Positions 1 through 9,007 of a stretch of DNA of 64,000 nt are shown here, piece by piece; the first letter of the stretch is position 1, and each line of letters opens with the position of its first letter. The stretch is from Streptomyces avicenniae (GTDB taxonomy: Bacteria > Actinomycetota > Actinomycetes > Streptomycetales > Streptomycetaceae). The translations under genes and the position numbers were made by a program. The stretch lies in the NCBI RefSeq assembly GCF_000719135.1, contig NZ_JOEK01000002.1, positions 248,001 to 312,000 of the forward strand, given 5' to 3'. The notes under the pieces were generated by a model. It did no database searches. It saw only the letters and a list, made by a program, of their open reading frames with translations, and was not told where the DNA came from.

Positions 1-999
1 GTCGAGGACATGGTCGAGGTTGTACGCCTTGAAGCCGACGCGGTGGTCGGAGATGCGGTTCTCCGGGTAGTTGTACGTCCGCACGCGCTCGGAGCGGTCC
101 ACGGTACGGACCTGGCTGCGGCGCGCGTCCGACGCCTCGCGGTCGGCCTCCTCCTGCGCGGCGGCAAGCAGTCTGGCCCGCAGGATGCGCAGCGCCTGCT
201 CGCGGTTCTGGAGCTGGCTCTTCTCGTTCTGGCAGGAGACGACGATGCCGGTGGGCTGGTGCGTGATGCGCACGGCGGAGTCCGTCGTGTTGACGGACTG
301 GCCGCCGGGCCCCGACGAGCGGAAGACGTCGATCCGCAGGTCGTTGGGGTTGATCTCGATGTCCACGTCCTCGGCCTCTGGCAGCACCAGCACGCCCGCC
401 GCCGACGTGTGGATGCGGCCCTGCGACTCCGTGGCGGGGACGCGCTGCACGCGGTGCACGCCGCCCTCGTACTTCAGCCGCGCCCAGACGCCCTGTCCGG
501 GGGCCGGGGTGCCGCGCGTCTTGACGGCGACCGAGACGTCCTTGTAGCCGCCGAGGTCCGACTCGTTGCCCTCGATCAGCTCGGTGCGCCAGCCGACGCG
601 CTCCGCGTACCGCAGGTACATCCGCAGGAGGTCACCGGCGAACAGCGCGGACTCGTCGCCGCCCTCGCCCGCCTTGATCTCCAGGATGACGTCCTTGTCG
701 TCGCTCGGGTCGCGCGGGACGAGCAGGAGCCGCAGCTCGTCGGTGAGGCCCTCGCGCCGCGTGGTCAGCTCCTTGACCTCGGCGGCGAAGTCCGGGTCCT
801 CGGCGGCCAGTTCGCGGGCGGTCTCGATGTCCTCGCCGCAGGACCGCCAGGCCCGGTAGGCGGTGATCACGGGGGTCAGCTCGGCGTAGCGCTTGCCGAG
901 CCGCCGCGCGGTCGCCTGGTCGGCGTGCACGCCGGGATCGGCGAGTCTCCGTTCGAGGTCGGCGTGTTCGCCGATGAGTTCCTCGACCGCCTCGAACAT
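1..999 (-). CDS. prfA: Peptide chain release factor 1 (3' end outside window)
   Basis: Class-I release factor that recognises UAA/UAG and triggers peptidyl-tRNA hydrolysis on the ribosome. Seen: the GGQ hydrolysis motif at residues 232-234 (context [11 protein letters not shown]) and the PxT-type stop-recognition tripeptide PAT at 188-190, which marks RF1 rather than RF2 (SPF). The frame is open through base 1, so 333 codons are present. Bacterial RF1 is about 357-360 residues, so roughly 25 C-terminal residues lie outside. ATG at 999 begins MFEAVEEL, as usual for RF1. It lies 144 bp downstream of rpmE, the conserved actinobacterial order. Two tandem 16-bp repeats sit just upstream of the start. 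Confidence 0.97.
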   Translation of the reverse strand, partial: MFEAVEELIGEHADLERRLADPGVHADQATARRLGKRYAELTPVITAYRAWRSCGEDIETARELAAEDPDFAAEVKELTTRREGLTDELRLLLVPRDPSDDKDVILEIKAGEGGDESALFAGDLLRMYLRYAERVGWRTELIEGNESDLGGYKDVSVAVKTRGTPAPGQGVWARLKYEGGVHRVQRVPATESQGRIHTSAAGVLVLPEAEDVDIEINPNDLRIDVFRSSGPGGQSVNTTDSAVRITHQPTGIVVSCQNEKSQLQNREQALRILRARLLAAAQEEADREASDARRSQVRTVDRSERVRTYNYPENRISDHRVGFKAYNLDHVLD

Positions 1000-1020
1000 C
1001 GTGCCTGCTCCTGGCTCGGG

Positions 1021-1052
1021 GGACCGTCGGGTCCGTGGACCGTCGGGTCCGT
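1021..1052. repeat. Two tandem 16-bp repeats in the prfA leader
   Basis: The 16-mer GGACCGTCGGGTCCGT occurs twice head to tail at 1021-1036 and 1037-1052. Each copy contains the inverted repeat GGACC-GTCG-GGTCC, so on the minus strand the prfA leader could fold into two small identical hairpins 22-53 nt before the start codon. Whether this is regulatory or slipped-strand duplication cannot be decided from one sequence. Confidence 0.8.
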
Positions 1053-1088
1053 GGGCTGGTGGGTACGGCGGGGTGCCGGGACGCGAAA

Positions 1089-1133
1089 GGCGCCGGTCCG
1101 GCCGCTCGCGGGGGAGCGGCCGGGCCCGGCGCC
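1089..1133 (-). terminator. Hairpin terminator downstream of rpmE
   Basis: Long GC-rich inverted repeat: left arm about 1089-1107 and right arm 1114-1133, with one internal bulge and a 6-nt loop. On the minus strand it begins 11 nt after the rpmE stop and is followed by CCTTTCGC, a short U-containing tail. Likely ends or attenuates rpmE transcription before prfA. Confidence 0.55.
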
Positions 1134-1143
1134 GACGGGGGCC

Positions 1144-1368
1144 CTACTTGCGGCCGGCCCCGGCGTTCTTGCCGAAGCGCGCCTCGAAACGGGCGACGCG
1201 GCCACCGGTGTCGAGGATCTTCTGCTTGCCGGTGTAGAAGGGGTGGCACTCGGAGCACATGTCGGCGCGGATGCTGCCGCCGTCGATGGTGCTGCGGGTG
1301 GTGAACGTGGCGCCGCAGGTGCAGCTGACCTGGGTCTCGCCGTACGCCGGGTGGATGTCGCGCTTCAC
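1144..1368 (-). CDS. rpmE: 50S ribosomal protein L31 (zinc-type)
   Basis: Ribosomal protein L31, 74 residues, the normal length. The zinc ligands are present (C16, C18, C38, C41: CTC near the N-terminus and CSEC later), so this is the Zn-containing RpmE1 form rather than the Zur-controlled Cys-less paralogue. GTG start at 1368 has a good Shine-Dalgarno (GAGGAGAG, 5 nt spacing). A sigma-70-like promoter lies at 1441-1469. Neighbours prfA and an LCP protein match the usual Streptomyces order. Under zinc starvation such proteins are typically replaced by a Cys-less paralogue, not seen in this window. Confidence 0.97.
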   Translation of the reverse strand: MKRDIHPAYGETQVSCTCGATFTTRSTIDGGSIRADMCSECHPFYTGKQKILDTGGRVARFEARFGKNAGAGRK

Positions 1369-1440
1369 GGGTCTCTCCTCGGATCGGGAGGGCGCCGGGT
1401 CGGCACGCGGGCGCGTGCCGTGAACCGGGGCCGACGCTCC

Positions 1441-1469
1441 AGTCTGCCAGGACTGGTCGCGGCAGCCAA
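1441..1469 (-). promoter_or_regulatory. Candidate rpmE promoter
   Basis: On the minus strand TTGGCT (complement of 1464-1469) is followed after exactly 17 nt by CAGACT (complement of 1441-1446), a reasonable Streptomyces housekeeping -35/-10 pair about 75 nt upstream of the rpmE GTG. It lies immediately after the LCP terminator, so rpmE is probably transcribed independently. Confidence 0.45.
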
Positions 1470-1490
1470 AACGGGGTCGCGGACCCCGTT
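1466..1490 (-). terminator. Intrinsic terminator overlapping the LCP stop codon
   Basis: Perfect 9-bp stem AACGGGGTC / GACCCCGTT (1470-1478 and 1482-1490) with a 3-nt loop. On the minus strand it is followed directly by TTTT. The stop codon of the upstream LCP gene (TAA, 1489-1491) forms the base of the stem. A canonical intrinsic terminator in a GC-rich genome. Confidence 0.75.
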
Positions 1491-2649
1491 ATTCCGCGGC
1501 CCGCGCCGGGGCCCCGCCGCCGGACGTCACGCTCTGCACGGTGCCCTCCCGCGCCGCCGAGCCCCGCAGCGCGGACTCGGGCACCGGCCGGTCGTGGCGC
1601 AGCGCGTCCCACACGGCGCGGGACTGCGTCTCCATCGGCACGACGCGGTTGGGGTCGGCGGGGTCGTAGGTGACGGGCAGCGTCGTCATGCGGATGCGGT
1701 CGGTGTCGATGCCCTGGAGCGTCCTGGCGAGCCCGGCCAGCTCGGAGACCGAGGCGAGGTCCTTGTCGGTGGTGACCGTCGAGGTGGCGGTGTCGGCGAG
1801 GTCGTACAGCCGCTTCGGGTCGGTGACCAGGCCGAGGCCGCTGACCTGGTCGGCGAGCGCCTGGAGGAACGTGTGCTGGAGCTGGATGCGGCTGAGGTCG
1901 CTGCCGTCCCCGACCGCCTTGCGGGTGCGGACGAGGGCGAGTGCCTGCTCGCCGTCGAGGGTGTGGGTCCCGGCGGGGAGGTCGAGCTTGCTGTCGCGGT
2001 CGTCGATGGCCTCGGTGGTCGTGATCTCGACGCCGCCGAGGGTGTCGATCAGCCGGGAGAAGCCGGTGAAGTCCACTTCGAGGTAGTGGTCCATGCGCAG
2101 CCCCGTCATCTCCTCGACGGTCTTCACCGTGCACGCGGGGCCGCCGACCGTGTACGACTCGTTGAACATCGAGCGTGCCTGCGCGGGCGCGGTGCCGCCG
2201 CCGGTGCGGTCGCAGGCGGGGCGGCTGACGAGGGTGTCGCGCGGTATGGAGACGACGGTGGCGGTGTCGCGGCCCGCGTCGAGGTGGACGACCATCGCGG
2301 TGTCGGCGCGGGCGCCCGGCTCGCTGCCGTAGGCGCCGTTCGTGCCCGCCCGGGAGTCGGAGCCGAGGACGAGGAGGTCCATCGACCCGTTGGGGCTGTC
2401 CTCGGGGCGGTCGGGGCCGAGCGCGGAGTCGATGTCGATCTGCGAGATGTTGCCGTCCAGCTTGACCCACAGCGCCGTGATCCCGACGCCGCTGACCAGC
2501 AGCACCCCGGCCAGCGAGAACAGGGCCGCGCGCACGACGCGGCTGCGGCGTGAGCGTGGCGGACGGGGACGGCGGCGGCGTACGAGCCCCCTCCCCCGGG
2601 GCCGGTCCGCCCGTCCGCCGCCGTCCGGTCCGGTGGGTTCTGGACTCAT
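1489..2649 (-). CDS. LytR-CpsA-Psr (LCP) family cell-wall glycopolymer ligase
   Basis: LCP proteins transfer teichoic-acid-type or other anionic glycopolymers from lipid carriers to peptidoglycan at the outer membrane face. Seen (386 residues): a basic cytoplasmic N-terminus, one membrane helix (about residues 40-62), then the extracytoplasmic LCP domain with hallmark segments DLLVLGSDSR, RADTAMVVHLD, VSIPRDT, GGVEITTTEAIDD and GEQALALVRTRK, which hold the catalytic Asp/Arg residues. The ATG at 2649 has GGGGAG almost touching it, so the exact start is uncertain. It occupies the Streptomyces position between rho and rpmE, separated from rho here by an inserted two-gene operon. Confidence 0.92.
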   Translation of the reverse strand: MSPEPTGPDGGGRADRPRGRGLVRRRRPRPPRSRRSRVVRAALFSLAGVLLVSGVGITALWVKLDGNISQIDIDSALGPDRPEDSPNGSMDLLVLGSDSRAGTNGAYGSEPGARADTAMVVHLDAGRDTATVVSIPRDTLVSRPACDRTGGGTAPAQARSMFNESYTVGGPACTVKTVEEMTGLRMDHYLEVDFTGFSRLIDTLGGVEITTTEAIDDRDSKLDLPAGTHTLDGEQALALVRTRKAVGDGSDLSRIQLQHTFLQALADQVSGLGLVTDPKRLYDLADTATSTVTTDKDLASVSELAGLARTLQGIDTDRIRMTTLPVTYDPADPNRVVPMETQSRAVWDALRHDRPVPESALRGSAAREGTVQSVTSGGGAPARAAE

Positions 2650-2762
2650 CTCCCCATGGTGGACCGATATGTCCGCCCGCGCGTGTCGATCTTGCGCGGG
2701 CGGGGCGCGGACACGGACGGCGGACACGGCCGGGGCCCTGTCCGGGCGGGCCGGTCGGCGGG

Positions 2763-3694
<932 letters not shown>

Positions 3695-3698
<4 letters not shown>

Positions 3699-4204
3699 TT
3701 CCGCTCCTCGGTGCGGCGCGGGGCGTTCCCCGCGCGGTTGTTGTCGAGACGTGCCCGCACGGACGCGGTGGTGACGCCGCCGGAGGCGTGGCGGTCCAGC
3801 TTGCCGCGCCGCACCAGGTCGTGGACGCCCTGCCGGGTGACCCCGAGCATGGCCCCCGCGACGGCGAGGGACACCGACTCCACGCCCGGGTAACCGACCC
3901 TGCGTGCCACGACGCGGCCCAGCGCGGTCCCCCACCAGTGCGCGGGCGGGTCGAACGGCCCGTCCCCCGGGTAGAGCGCCCCGATGAGCCGCATGGCGGT
4001 GAACGCGGCGGCCCTGCTGTCGTCCCCGAGGAGCCGGGCGGCCCAGACGCGGGCCCGGGTCCCCACCCGGGCCCGCAGCACGTCCAGCTCCTCCGGGTCC
4101 TCCTCCAGCAGGATCTCCAGTGGGTCGAGCAGCCGCCCGCGGACGAGGGCGACCAGTTCGGCCGCCAGCTCGTCGTGCTCGCGTGACGTGTTCCCGGAGT
4201 CCAC
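3695..4204 (-). CDS. Helix-turn-helix DNA-binding protein, putative operon regulator
   Basis: 169 residues. The C-terminal third holds a MerR/excisionase-like helix-turn-helix (VAGAMLGVTRQGVHDLVRRGKL, about residues 118-139); the N-terminal part is an acidic helical region of unknown function. GTG 4204 is preferred because GGGGAGGG lies just upstream. Its stop overlaps the aldo/keto reductase start by GTGA. Two 19-bp inverted repeats lie 23-62 bp upstream of the start, which suggests autoregulation of the HTH-reductase operon (inference). No ligand-binding domain is recognisable. Confidence 0.7.
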
Positions 4205-4226
4205 CGGTCCCTCCCCCTCTTCCGTG

Positions 4227-4266
4227 CTTGACACCAAGCGTCAAGCACTTGACGTCAGATGTCAAG
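4227..4266. promoter_or_regulatory. Twin 19-bp dyad operator upstream of the HTH/aldo-keto reductase operon
   Basis: Two copies of CTTGAC-N7-GTCAAG: 4227-4245 (spacer ACCAAGC) and 4248-4266 (spacer GTCAGAT). Their centres are 21 bp apart, two helical turns, so two dimers would bind the same face. On the minus strand each dyad also supplies a TTGAC -35-like hexamer, so binding would compete with RNA polymerase. Located directly upstream of the HTH gene starting at 4204. Confidence 0.85.
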
Positions 4267-4293
4267 CACACGGCGCCCCTGCGCCGGAAACGG

Positions 4294-4331
4294 GTCCGGC
4301 CCGCCGAGCCTGGGAGCTCGACGGGCCGGAC
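4294..4331 (-). terminator. rho terminator hairpin
   Basis: Inverted repeat of 16 bp with one mismatch: GTCCGGCCCG-C-CGAGC (4294-4309) and GCTCG-A-CGGGCCGGAC (4316-4331), with a 6-nt loop. It begins 15 nt after the rho stop codon on the minus strand. No clear U-run. It separates rho from the HTH operon promoter. Confidence 0.6.
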
Positions 4332-4345
4332 GGACGTGCCGTGGA

Positions 4346-6364
4346 TCAGTCGCCCGAGGGCGTCGGCGTCGTCTTCTGGATCTGGAGCAGGAACTCCGCG
4401 TTGCTCTTGGTCTTCTTCATCTTGTCCAGGAGCAGCTCGATGGCCTGCTGCTGGTCGAGCGCGTGCAGGACACGGCGCAGCTTCCAGACGATGGCCAGCT
4501 CCTCGCTGCCCAGGAGGATCTCCTCCTTGCGCGTGCCGGACGCGTCCACGTCCACGGCGGGGAAGATGCGCTTGTCGGAGAGCTTCCGGTCGAGCTTGAG
4601 CTCCATGTTGCCCGTGCCCTTGAACTCCTCGAAGATCACCTCGTCCGCGCGCGAGCCGGTCTCGACCAGCGCGGTGGCCAGGATGGTCAGCGAGCCGCCG
4701 TCCTCGATGTTGCGGGCGGCGCCGAAGAACTTCTTCGGCGGGTAGAGCGCCGCGGAGTCCACACCGCCGGAGAGGATACGGCCGGACGCGGGCGCCGCCT
4801 GGTTGTAGGCGCGGCCGAGGCGCGTGATGTTGTCCAGCAGCAGGACGACGTCGTGCCCCAGCTCCACGAGCCGCTTGGCGCGCTCGATGGCCAGCTCGGC
4901 GATGGTGGTGTGGTCCTCGGACGGCCGGTCGAAGGTCGAGGAGATGACCTCGCCCTTGACCGCGCGCTGCATGTCGGTGACCTCTTCCGGCCGCTCGTCC
5001 ACCAGCACGACCATCAGGTGGCACTCGGGGTTGTTGTGCGTGATCGAGTTGGCGATCGACTGCATGATCGTGGTCTTGCCGGTGCGCGGCGGGGCCACGA
5101 TGAGACCGCGCTGCCCCTTGCCGATGGGCGCGACCAGGTCGATGATGCGCGGGATCAGGGCGCCCGGGTCGTTCTCCAGGCGCAGCCGCTCCTGCGGGTA
5201 CAGCGGCGTCAGCTTGTTGAACTCGGGCCGCCCGCGGCCCTGTTCGGCCGACGTGCCGTTGACGGAGTCGAGGCGGACGAGCGCGTTGAACTTCTCGCGG
5301 CGCTCGCCGTCCTTCGGCTGCCTGACGGCGCCGGTGACGTGGTCGCCCTTGCGCAGACCGGCCTTGCGGACCTGGGCGAGGGAGACGTAGACGTCGTTCG
5401 GCCCGGGGAGGTAGCCGGAGGTGCGGACGAACGCGTAGTTGTCGAGGATGTCGAGGATGCCCGCGACGGGGATCAGCACGTCGTCGTCGGTGATCTGCGG
5501 CTCCACGACCTCGTCGCGCCCACGGCGCCCACGGCGGTCGCGGTACCGGCCGCGGCGTCCGCGGCGGCTGCCGTCGAAGTCGTCGTCACCACCGCGGTCC
5601 CGATCGCGGTCCCGGTCACCCCGGTCGCGGTCACGGTCGCGCCCGCCCTCACGCTCCCGGTCACGGTCGCGATCCCTGTCGCGGTCGCGGTTGCGGCCCT
5701 GGTTCTGGCCGCCGCCCTGGCCCTGGCCCTGGCCCTGGGAGTTCTGACCGCCCTGACCGCCCTGACCGCCCTGGTTCTGGCCGCCGCCCTGCGGCTGCGC
5801 GTTCTGGCCCTGGCCGTTCTGGCCGCTCTTCTCACGCCGCCCGCGGTCACGCTCACGCTTGGACTGACGGTCCTGCTGGCCCTCGCCCGAGCCCTTGCCG
5901 CCGTCGGCGCGGCCCTGCTCGGCGGGCGCCTGCTCGGCGCGCTCCCCGGCCTCGGCGGCCGGAGCGGCCTTCACCTCGGCCTGGCCCGGGATGTCGATCT
6001 GCTGGGCGGCACCGGACTCGTCACCGGTACGGGCACGGGAGGTGGCGCGGCGCTTGGGCTTCTCGGCGGTCTCGGCGGACGTGGCCTCGCCGTTCGCCTG
6101 CGCCGACGGGGCGCCGCCGGCCTGCTTCTCCTTGATGACCTCGATCAGCTGGCTCTTGCGCATCCGCGCCGTGCCCCTGATCCCCAGCTTCGCCGCGACC
6201 TGCTGCAACTCGGCAAGCACCATGCCCTCAAGGCCGGTGCCGGCCCGCCGGCGACGGGGCGCGGCGGAGGCGGCAGGAGCGTCCGTGGCGGACGTGGTGG
6301 CAGCACCGGCGCTCTTGCCGGCGGTGTCGGCACTCACGCCCATCAGATCGGTGGTGTCGCTCAC
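4346..6364 (-). CDS. rho: Transcription termination factor Rho, actinobacterial form with long disordered insert
   Basis: Hexameric RNA-dependent ATPase that terminates transcription at C-rich rut sites. Seen (672 residues): N-terminal helical Rho_N segment (LEGMVLAELQQVAAKLGIRG, about 46-82), then about 200 residues of low-complexity Gln/Gly-, Arg/Asp- and Glu-rich sequence (roughly 83-283). The cold-shock RNA-binding domain follows (ILDILDNYAFVRTSGYL) and then the ATPase with APPRTGKTT (P-loop), VLVDERPEE and VLLLDNITR. E. coli Rho is 419 residues; the insert explains the extra length and is typical of high-GC actinobacteria. GTG 6364 is supported by GGAAGG upstream. Monocistronic by context. 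Confidence 0.97.
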   Translation of the reverse strand: MSDTTDLMGVSADTAGKSAGAATTSATDAPAASAAPRRRRAGTGLEGMVLAELQQVAAKLGIRGTARMRKSQLIEVIKEKQAGGAPSAQANGEATSAETAEKPKRRATSRARTGDESGAAQQIDIPGQAEVKAAPAAEAGERAEQAPAEQGRADGGKGSGEGQQDRQSKRERDRGRREKSGQNGQGQNAQPQGGGQNQGGQGGQGGQNSQGQGQGQGGGQNQGRNRDRDRDRDRDREREGGRDRDRDRGDRDRDRDRGGDDDFDGSRRGRRGRYRDRRGRRGRDEVVEPQITDDDVLIPVAGILDILDNYAFVRTSGYLPGPNDVYVSLAQVRKAGLRKGDHVTGAVRQPKDGERREKFNALVRLDSVNGTSAEQGRGRPEFNKLTPLYPQERLRLENDPGALIPRIIDLVAPIGKGQRGLIVAPPRTGKTTIMQSIANSITHNNPECHLMVVLVDERPEEVTDMQRAVKGEVISSTFDRPSEDHTTIAELAIERAKRLVELGHDVVLLLDNITRLGRAYNQAAPASGRILSGGVDSAALYPPKKFFGAARNIEDGGSLTILATALVETGSRADEVIFEEFKGTGNMELKLDRKLSDKRIFPAVDVDASGTRKEEILLGSEELAIVWKLRRVLHALDQQQAIELLLDKMKKTKSNAEFLLQIQKTTPTPSGD

Positions 6365-6757
6365 TAAGGGTCCTTCCCTGGAGCGGACGTCGGCCTGTCT
6401 GGCTCGGCGACCGGTCGTGCTGTCCGGCTGCGGCCCTGTGCGGTGGGCCGACCGGTGCGGTAGATCCCGCCTGCTCACTGCGCACGGCGGAAGATGCGAT
6501 TCATGCTGTGGTGTGTGGGGTCGCGGACTGCTACCCCCGCACCACACTCCGGAGCGTGCTCGGCGCTACCAGGCAGGCTGCTCAGGCAGATGAGGGAGGC
6601 TCCCGGAGGAAAGGGGTGGTCCCAACGACGTGGGACCCCGGAATTCCGCACCGGACTCGTCGGAGTGGTAGGTGCGGACTTGAGATTAACACTACCGGAC
6701 GCCGCGTTCATTCCCCCCTCTCGCTGATTTTCCGGCCGGGGAACCGCGGCGCCCGCG
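6365..6757 (-). other. rho-thrB intergenic region with leader hairpin
   Basis: 393 bp without a convincing gene; it is less GC-rich than its surroundings. It must hold the rho promoter and 5' leader. A perfect 7-bp inverted repeat GGTCCCA/TGGGACC lies at 6618-6637 (6-nt loop). On the minus strand TAGTGTTAATC (about 6673-6683) is a possible -10 element, without a recognisable -35. The thrB stop is at 6758. Rho genes are often autoregulated through long leaders, which fits, but no mechanism can be read here. Confidence 0.4.
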
Positions 6758-7684
6758 TCACCGGGCGGCCTTGGCCAGCGGGAGGACGCTGGCCCCCGCC
6801 GTGTCCAGGGCCAGCCGGTTCGCCGTCCAGCCGTCACCGGCCAGCCGGGCGATCTTGTCGGCCTGGCCCTCGTCCGCGAGCGCCAGCACCGTCGGCCCCG
6901 CGCCCGAGATGACGGCGGGCACGCCGTCGGCGCGCAGCCGGTGCACCAGCTCGACGCTGTCCGGCATCGCGGGCGCCCGGTACTCCTGGTGCAGCCGGTC
7001 CTCGGTGGCCGGGAGCAGCAGCTCGGGGCGCCTGGTCAGGGCCTCGACCAGCAGCGCGGCACGGCCCGCGTTCGCCGCCGCGTCCGCGTGCGGGACGGTG
7101 CGCGGCAGCAGCCCCCTGGCCGTCTCGGTCGCCAGCGGCGTGGACGGCACGAACACGACGGGGACGACGCCGGGCGCCGGGTCCATCCGCACGGCGCGCA
7201 CCGCGCCGCCCTCGCCCCAGGCGAGGGTGAAACCGCCGAGCAGACAGGCGGCGACGTTGTCCGGGTGCCCCTCGATCTCGGCGGCCAGCTCCAGCAGCGC
7301 CGCGTCGTCGATCTTGTGCTCGCCGCCCGTCGTGACCGCGCGGGCGGCGACCAGCCCGGCGCAGATGGCGGCCGACGAGGAGCCGAGGCCGCGCCCGTGC
7401 GGAATGCGGTTCGCGCAGACGACCTCAAGGCCGCGCGGCTGCCCGCCGAGCGCGTCGAACGCGGTGCGCAGCGAGCGGACCAGCAGGTTCCCCTCGTCAC
7501 GCGCCACCGTGTCCGCGCCCTCGCCCGCGATGTCGATGTGGAGCCCGCTCTCGGCCACCCGGACGACGATGTCGTCGTACAGGCCGAGCGCGAGGCCCAG
7601 CGCGTCGAAGCCGGGGCCGAGGTTGGCGCTGGTCGCGGGGACGCGCACCCGGACGGCGGCGGCGCGGAAGGCGGGATGGGCCAT
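6758..7684 (-). CDS. thrB: Homoserine kinase
   Basis: GHMP kinase that phosphorylates L-homoserine with ATP, giving O-phosphohomoserine for ThrC. Seen (308 residues): VRVPATSANLGPGFDALG at the N-terminus (substrate motif), the ATP-binding motif IPHGRGLGSSSAAI, EIEGHPDNVAACLLGG, and the C-terminal GHMP motif VISGAGPTVLAL. ATG 7684 has AAGGAGAG about 10 nt upstream. Last gene of the hom-thrC-thrB series, 200 bp downstream of thrC; the gap may contain its own promoter, but none is obvious. Confidence 0.97.
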   Translation of the reverse strand: MAHPAFRAAAVRVRVPATSANLGPGFDALGLALGLYDDIVVRVAESGLHIDIAGEGADTVARDEGNLLVRSLRTAFDALGGQPRGLEVVCANRIPHGRGLGSSSAAICAGLVAARAVTTGGEHKIDDAALLELAAEIEGHPDNVAACLLGGFTLAWGEGGAVRAVRMDPAPGVVPVVFVPSTPLATETARGLLPRTVPHADAAANAGRAALLVEALTRRPELLLPATEDRLHQEYRAPAMPDSVELVHRLRADGVPAVISGAGPTVLALADEGQADKIARLAGDGWTANRLALDTAGASVLPLAKAAR

Positions 7685-7884
7685 CGCTGGATGACTCTCC
7701 TTGCTGAGATGTGCGGCATGTCCCCCGGGCGCGGCACGCACGGCGGCTGCGGTGCGCCGGACGGTGGCCCGCCACAGGGGCGAGGCGCGTGAGCGGCGGT
7801 GCGCTCCGGGACGAATCCCAGCGTATCGAAGGAGGGTTCACCGGCGATACAGGGCCACCCGGTGTCGCCCGCCCGCGCCCCGGA

Positions 7885-8967
7885 TCAGGCCAGGCCGAGC
7901 CGCTCGGCGGCGGCGTCCGCGTCCACCGGGACCGTGACGGGGCGCGGCGCCCCGGCGACGGCCCAGTCGGGGTCCTTCAGACCGTTGCCGGTGACCGTGC
8001 AGACGATCCGCTGGCCGGGATCGACGAGCCCCAGCTCGTGCGCCTTCAGCAGCCCGGCGACCGACGCGGCCGACGCGGGCTCGACGAAGACGCCCTCCTG
8101 CGACGCCAACAGGCGGTAGGCGGACAGGATCTGACGGTCCGTCACCTCGTCGATGAGGCCGCCGGACTCGTCGCGCGCCCGCTCGGCGAGCGACCACGAC
8201 GCCGGGTTGCCGATGCGGATGGCGGTGGCGATCGTCGTCGGGTCCTTGACCGGCTCGCCCCGGACGAGGGGCGCCGCGCCCGACGCCTGGTAGCCCCACA
8301 TGCGCGGCGTGCGGGTCGCGGGACCGTCGGCGGCGTACTCGCCGTAGCCCTTCCAGTACGCGGTGATGTTGCCCGCGTTGCCGACCGGCAGGACGTGGAG
8401 GTCGGGGGCGTCGCCGAGCATGTCCACGATCTCGAACGCGGCGGTCTTCTGCCCCTCGATCCGCACCGGGTTCACCGAGTTGACCAGCGCCACCGGGTAC
8501 TTCTCCGACAGGCCGCGCGCCAGCGTCAGGCAGTCGTCGAAGTTGCCGTCAACCTGGAGGATGCGCGAGCCGTGCACGAGCGCCTGGCCCATCTTGCCGA
8601 GCGCGATCTTGCCCTGCGGGACCAGGACGGCGCACACCATCCCGGCGCGCACCGCGTAGGCGGCGGCGGAGGCGGACGTGTTGCCCGTCGAGGCGCAGAT
8701 GACCGCGCGGGCGCCCTCCTCCTTGGCCTTCGAGATGGCCATCGTCATGCCCCGGTCCTTGAAGGAACCGGTCGGGTTCGCGCCCTCGACCTTGAGGTGC
8801 ACCTCGCAGCCGGTGCGCTCGGAGAGCACCTGCGCGGGCACCAGCGGCGTGCCGCCCTCGCGCAGGGTGACCACGGGGGTGTCCGCCGTGACCGGCAGCC
8901 GGTCACGGTACTCCTCGATGACGCCCCGCCACTGACGGCTGGTGGCGGACATGGCGGGTGACTTCAT
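7885..8967 (-). CDS. thrC: Threonine synthase
   Basis: PLP enzyme converting O-phosphohomoserine to L-threonine. Seen (360 residues): the PLP-lysine motif [10 protein letters not shown], substrate loop [16 protein letters not shown], and the glycine-rich phosphate cup [14 protein letters not shown]. It is the short actinobacterial/Bacillus-type enzyme without the long N-terminal domain of E. coli ThrC. ATG 8967 ([10 protein letters not shown]) is chosen because AAGGG lies 11 nt upstream; ATG 8952 is the alternative. It follows hom by 40 bp without a terminator, so hom-thrC is one transcript. Confidence 0.97.
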   Translation of the reverse strand: MKSPAMSATSRQWRGVIEEYRDRLPVTADTPVVTLREGGTPLVPAQVLSERTGCEVHLKVEGANPTGSFKDRGMTMAISKAKEEGARAVICASTGNTSASAAAYAVRAGMVCAVLVPQGKIALGKMGQALVHGSRILQVDGNFDDCLTLARGLSEKYPVALVNSVNPVRIEGQKTAAFEIVDMLGDAPDLHVLPVGNAGNITAYWKGYGEYAADGPATRTPRMWGYQASGAAPLVRGEPVKDPTTIATAIRIGNPASWSLAERARDESGGLIDEVTDRQILSAYRLLASQEGVFVEPASAASVAGLLKAHELGLVDPGQRIVCTVTGNGLKDPDWAVAGAPRPVTVPVDADAAAERLGLA

Positions 8968-9007
8968 GACGATCGAGCCCTTCGTGTTGGCTGCGCCGCG
9001 CACGGCG

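Noticed and set aside
10..2553. 847-codon plus-strand open frame across prfA, rpmE and the LCP gene
   Set aside because: It is a GC-rich antisense shadow: no start signals, composition of reverse codon bias, and three real minus-strand genes with clear family motifs cover it.
2722..2743. Imperfect hairpin (GGACA-C-GGCC / GGCC-C-TGTCC) as terminator for the first aldo/keto reductase
   Set aside because: One internal mismatch, two-base loop and no U-tract; too weak to list.
5590..5730. Repetitive cgg/gtc-rich stretch considered as a CRISPR-like or satellite repeat
   Set aside because: It is codon repetition of the Arg/Asp-rich insert of Rho (DRDRD repeats), not an independent DNA element.
7685..7884. 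Possible thrB promoter or attenuator in the 200-bp gap after thrC
   Set aside because: No -35/-10 pair or hairpin stands out.
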